From Litoditis marina (taxonomy: Eukaryota > Nematoda > Chromadorea > Rhabditida > Rhabditidae): a stretch of DNA of 64,000 bases. Positions 62,837-64,000 of the stretch are shown here, one piece after another. The stretch lies in contig CAXIWQ010000389.1 in NCBI GenBank assembly GCA_964036275.1, positions 124,001-188,000 of the forward strand, given 5' to 3'. Each line of letters starts with the position of its first letter. Position 1 is the stretch's first letter. The position numbers were made by a program, and so were the translations under genes. Under the pieces are notes generated by a model that saw only the letters and a program-made list of their open reading frames with translations, ran no database searches and was not told the DNA's origin.

Positions 62837-64000
62837 TGATATTCAATCGGCCGGATTCCGAAGTTTTCACAGGTCAATCTGAAGATTGTAAGAAAACCAA
62901 TTGTTTCATGGTAGTTGTTACTATGAGTGGGGAGATAGTCCAATTAAGTAGTAACAGTGTACTAAAGGTTTTTCATGTATACAAGCTCTGTATCAAAACT
63001 CAGAAGGTTCGAATTTTGGCCGCGCTGATATTCAATCGGCCGGATTCCGAAGTTTTCACAGGTCAATCTGAAGATTGTAAATAGGTCAATTGTTTCATGG
63101 TAGTTGTTACTATAAGTGGGGAGATAGTCCAATTAAGTAGTAACAGTGTCCTTAAGGTTTTTCATGTATACAAGCTCTGTATCGAAACTCAGAAAGTTCG
63201 AATTTTGGCCGCGCTGATATTGAATCAGCCGGATTTCGAAGTTTTCACGGGTCAATCTGAAGATTGTAAGGAGGCCAATTGTTTCATGGTAGTTGTGACC
63301 ATAAGTGGGAAGATAGTCCAATTGAGTAGTAACAGTGTACTGAAGGTTTTACATGTATACAAGCTCTTTATCGAAACTCAGAAAGTTCGAATTTTGGCCG
63401 CGCTGATCGGCCGGATTTCGAAGTTTTCACCGGTCAACCTGAAGATTGTAAATAGGTCAATTGTTTCAAGTTAGTTGTTACTATAAGTGGAAAGATAGTC
63501 CAATTAAGTAGTAACAGCGTACTAAAGGTTTTTCATGTTTACAAGCTCTGTATCGAAACTCAGAAAGTTCGAATTTTGGCCGCGCTGATATTCAATCGGC
63601 CGGATTCCGAAGTTTTCACAGGTCAATCTGAAGATTGTAAGAAAACCAATTGTTTCATGGTGGTTGTTACCATGAGTGGGAAGATAGTCCAATTGAGTAG
63701 TAACAGTGTACTAAAGATTTTTCATGTATACAATCTCTGTATCGAAACTCAGAAGGTTCGAATTTTGGCCGCGCTGATATTCAATCGGCCGGATTCCGAA
63801 GTTTTCACAGGTCAATCTGAAGATTGTAGAAAAACCAATTGTTTTATGGTAGTTGTTACTATAAGTGGAAAGATAGTCCAATTAAGTGGTAACAGTGTAC
63901 GGAAGGTTTTTCATGTATACAAGCTCTGTATCGAAACTCAGAAAGTTCGAATTTTGGCCGCGCTGATATTCAATCGGCCGGATTCCGAAGTTTTCACAGG

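Larger units (their letters stand above)
33977..64000 (+). repeat. Satellite array C, 189-bp monomer, plus orientation, to window end
   Basis: About 158 monomers, interrupted only by a 195-bp foreign segment at 47555. It is rich in classes rare in array A: GTAAGGAGGCC, GTACGAAGGCC, GGCCGTGCTG, GTAGACAAGC, AGCGTACTAAAGG and TTGAAAAGGCCGG. Near the right end (59170, 62003 and 63890) the GGTAACAGTGTACGG class of array A returns. The array continues past the window. Scattered one-base indels break the open frame. Confidence 0.97.

Noticed and set aside
501..64000. CRISPR array
   Set aside because: The repeats are 189 bp, contiguous and without spacers.

Overview
The window is almost entirely one satellite DNA. 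A monomer of about 189 bp fills roughly 60.4 of the 64 kb (about 320 copies). Its landmarks are CAATTGTTTCATG, the dyad TTCGAATTTTGGCCG, and CGGCCGGATTTCGAA. The array, together with an LTR retrotransposon primed by tRNA-Gly and carrying BEL/Pao-like triple zinc-knuckle gag remains, points to a metazoan nuclear genome. A helminth (nematode or flatworm) is my best guess, with low confidence. I see no host gene, rRNA or tRNA gene, bacterial feature or CRISPR array.

Layout: 1-500 is non-satellite flank. 501-11774 is satellite in plus orientation (about 60 monomers). At 11774/11775 the array flips to minus orientation, which continues to 33976 (about 102 monomers). It then flips back to plus up to the window end (about 158 monomers). 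Just inside the left flip sits a 2,281-bp LTR element (11828-14108) with near-identical LTRs, a 5-bp target duplication CTTTC, an 18-nt tRNA-Gly-type primer binding site, a broken gag and no pol. A foreign 195/196-bp segment occurs three times in the minus block (23041, 25692, 30609), copied along with its surrounding satellite. A different 195-bp segment with an ATT-rich tail lies at 47555-47749 in the last block.

The satellite is organised in many local higher-order repeats: 2-, 4-, 5-, 6-, 14- and 15-monomer units, a 2,650-bp unit and a nearly perfect 4,917-bp tandem duplication. They are nested in one another, as expected from repeated unequal exchange or replication-based amplification. 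Because 189 is 3 x 63, an open 63-codon frame in one monomer runs on through its neighbours, giving apparent ORFs up to 721 codons. A recurrent in-frame TAG, frequent frameshifts and the mix of replacement and silent differences argue that these are not genes. Nothing here works as a pathway. The biology is that of satellite amplification, possibly centromeric or heterochromatic, and invasion by a retroelement.
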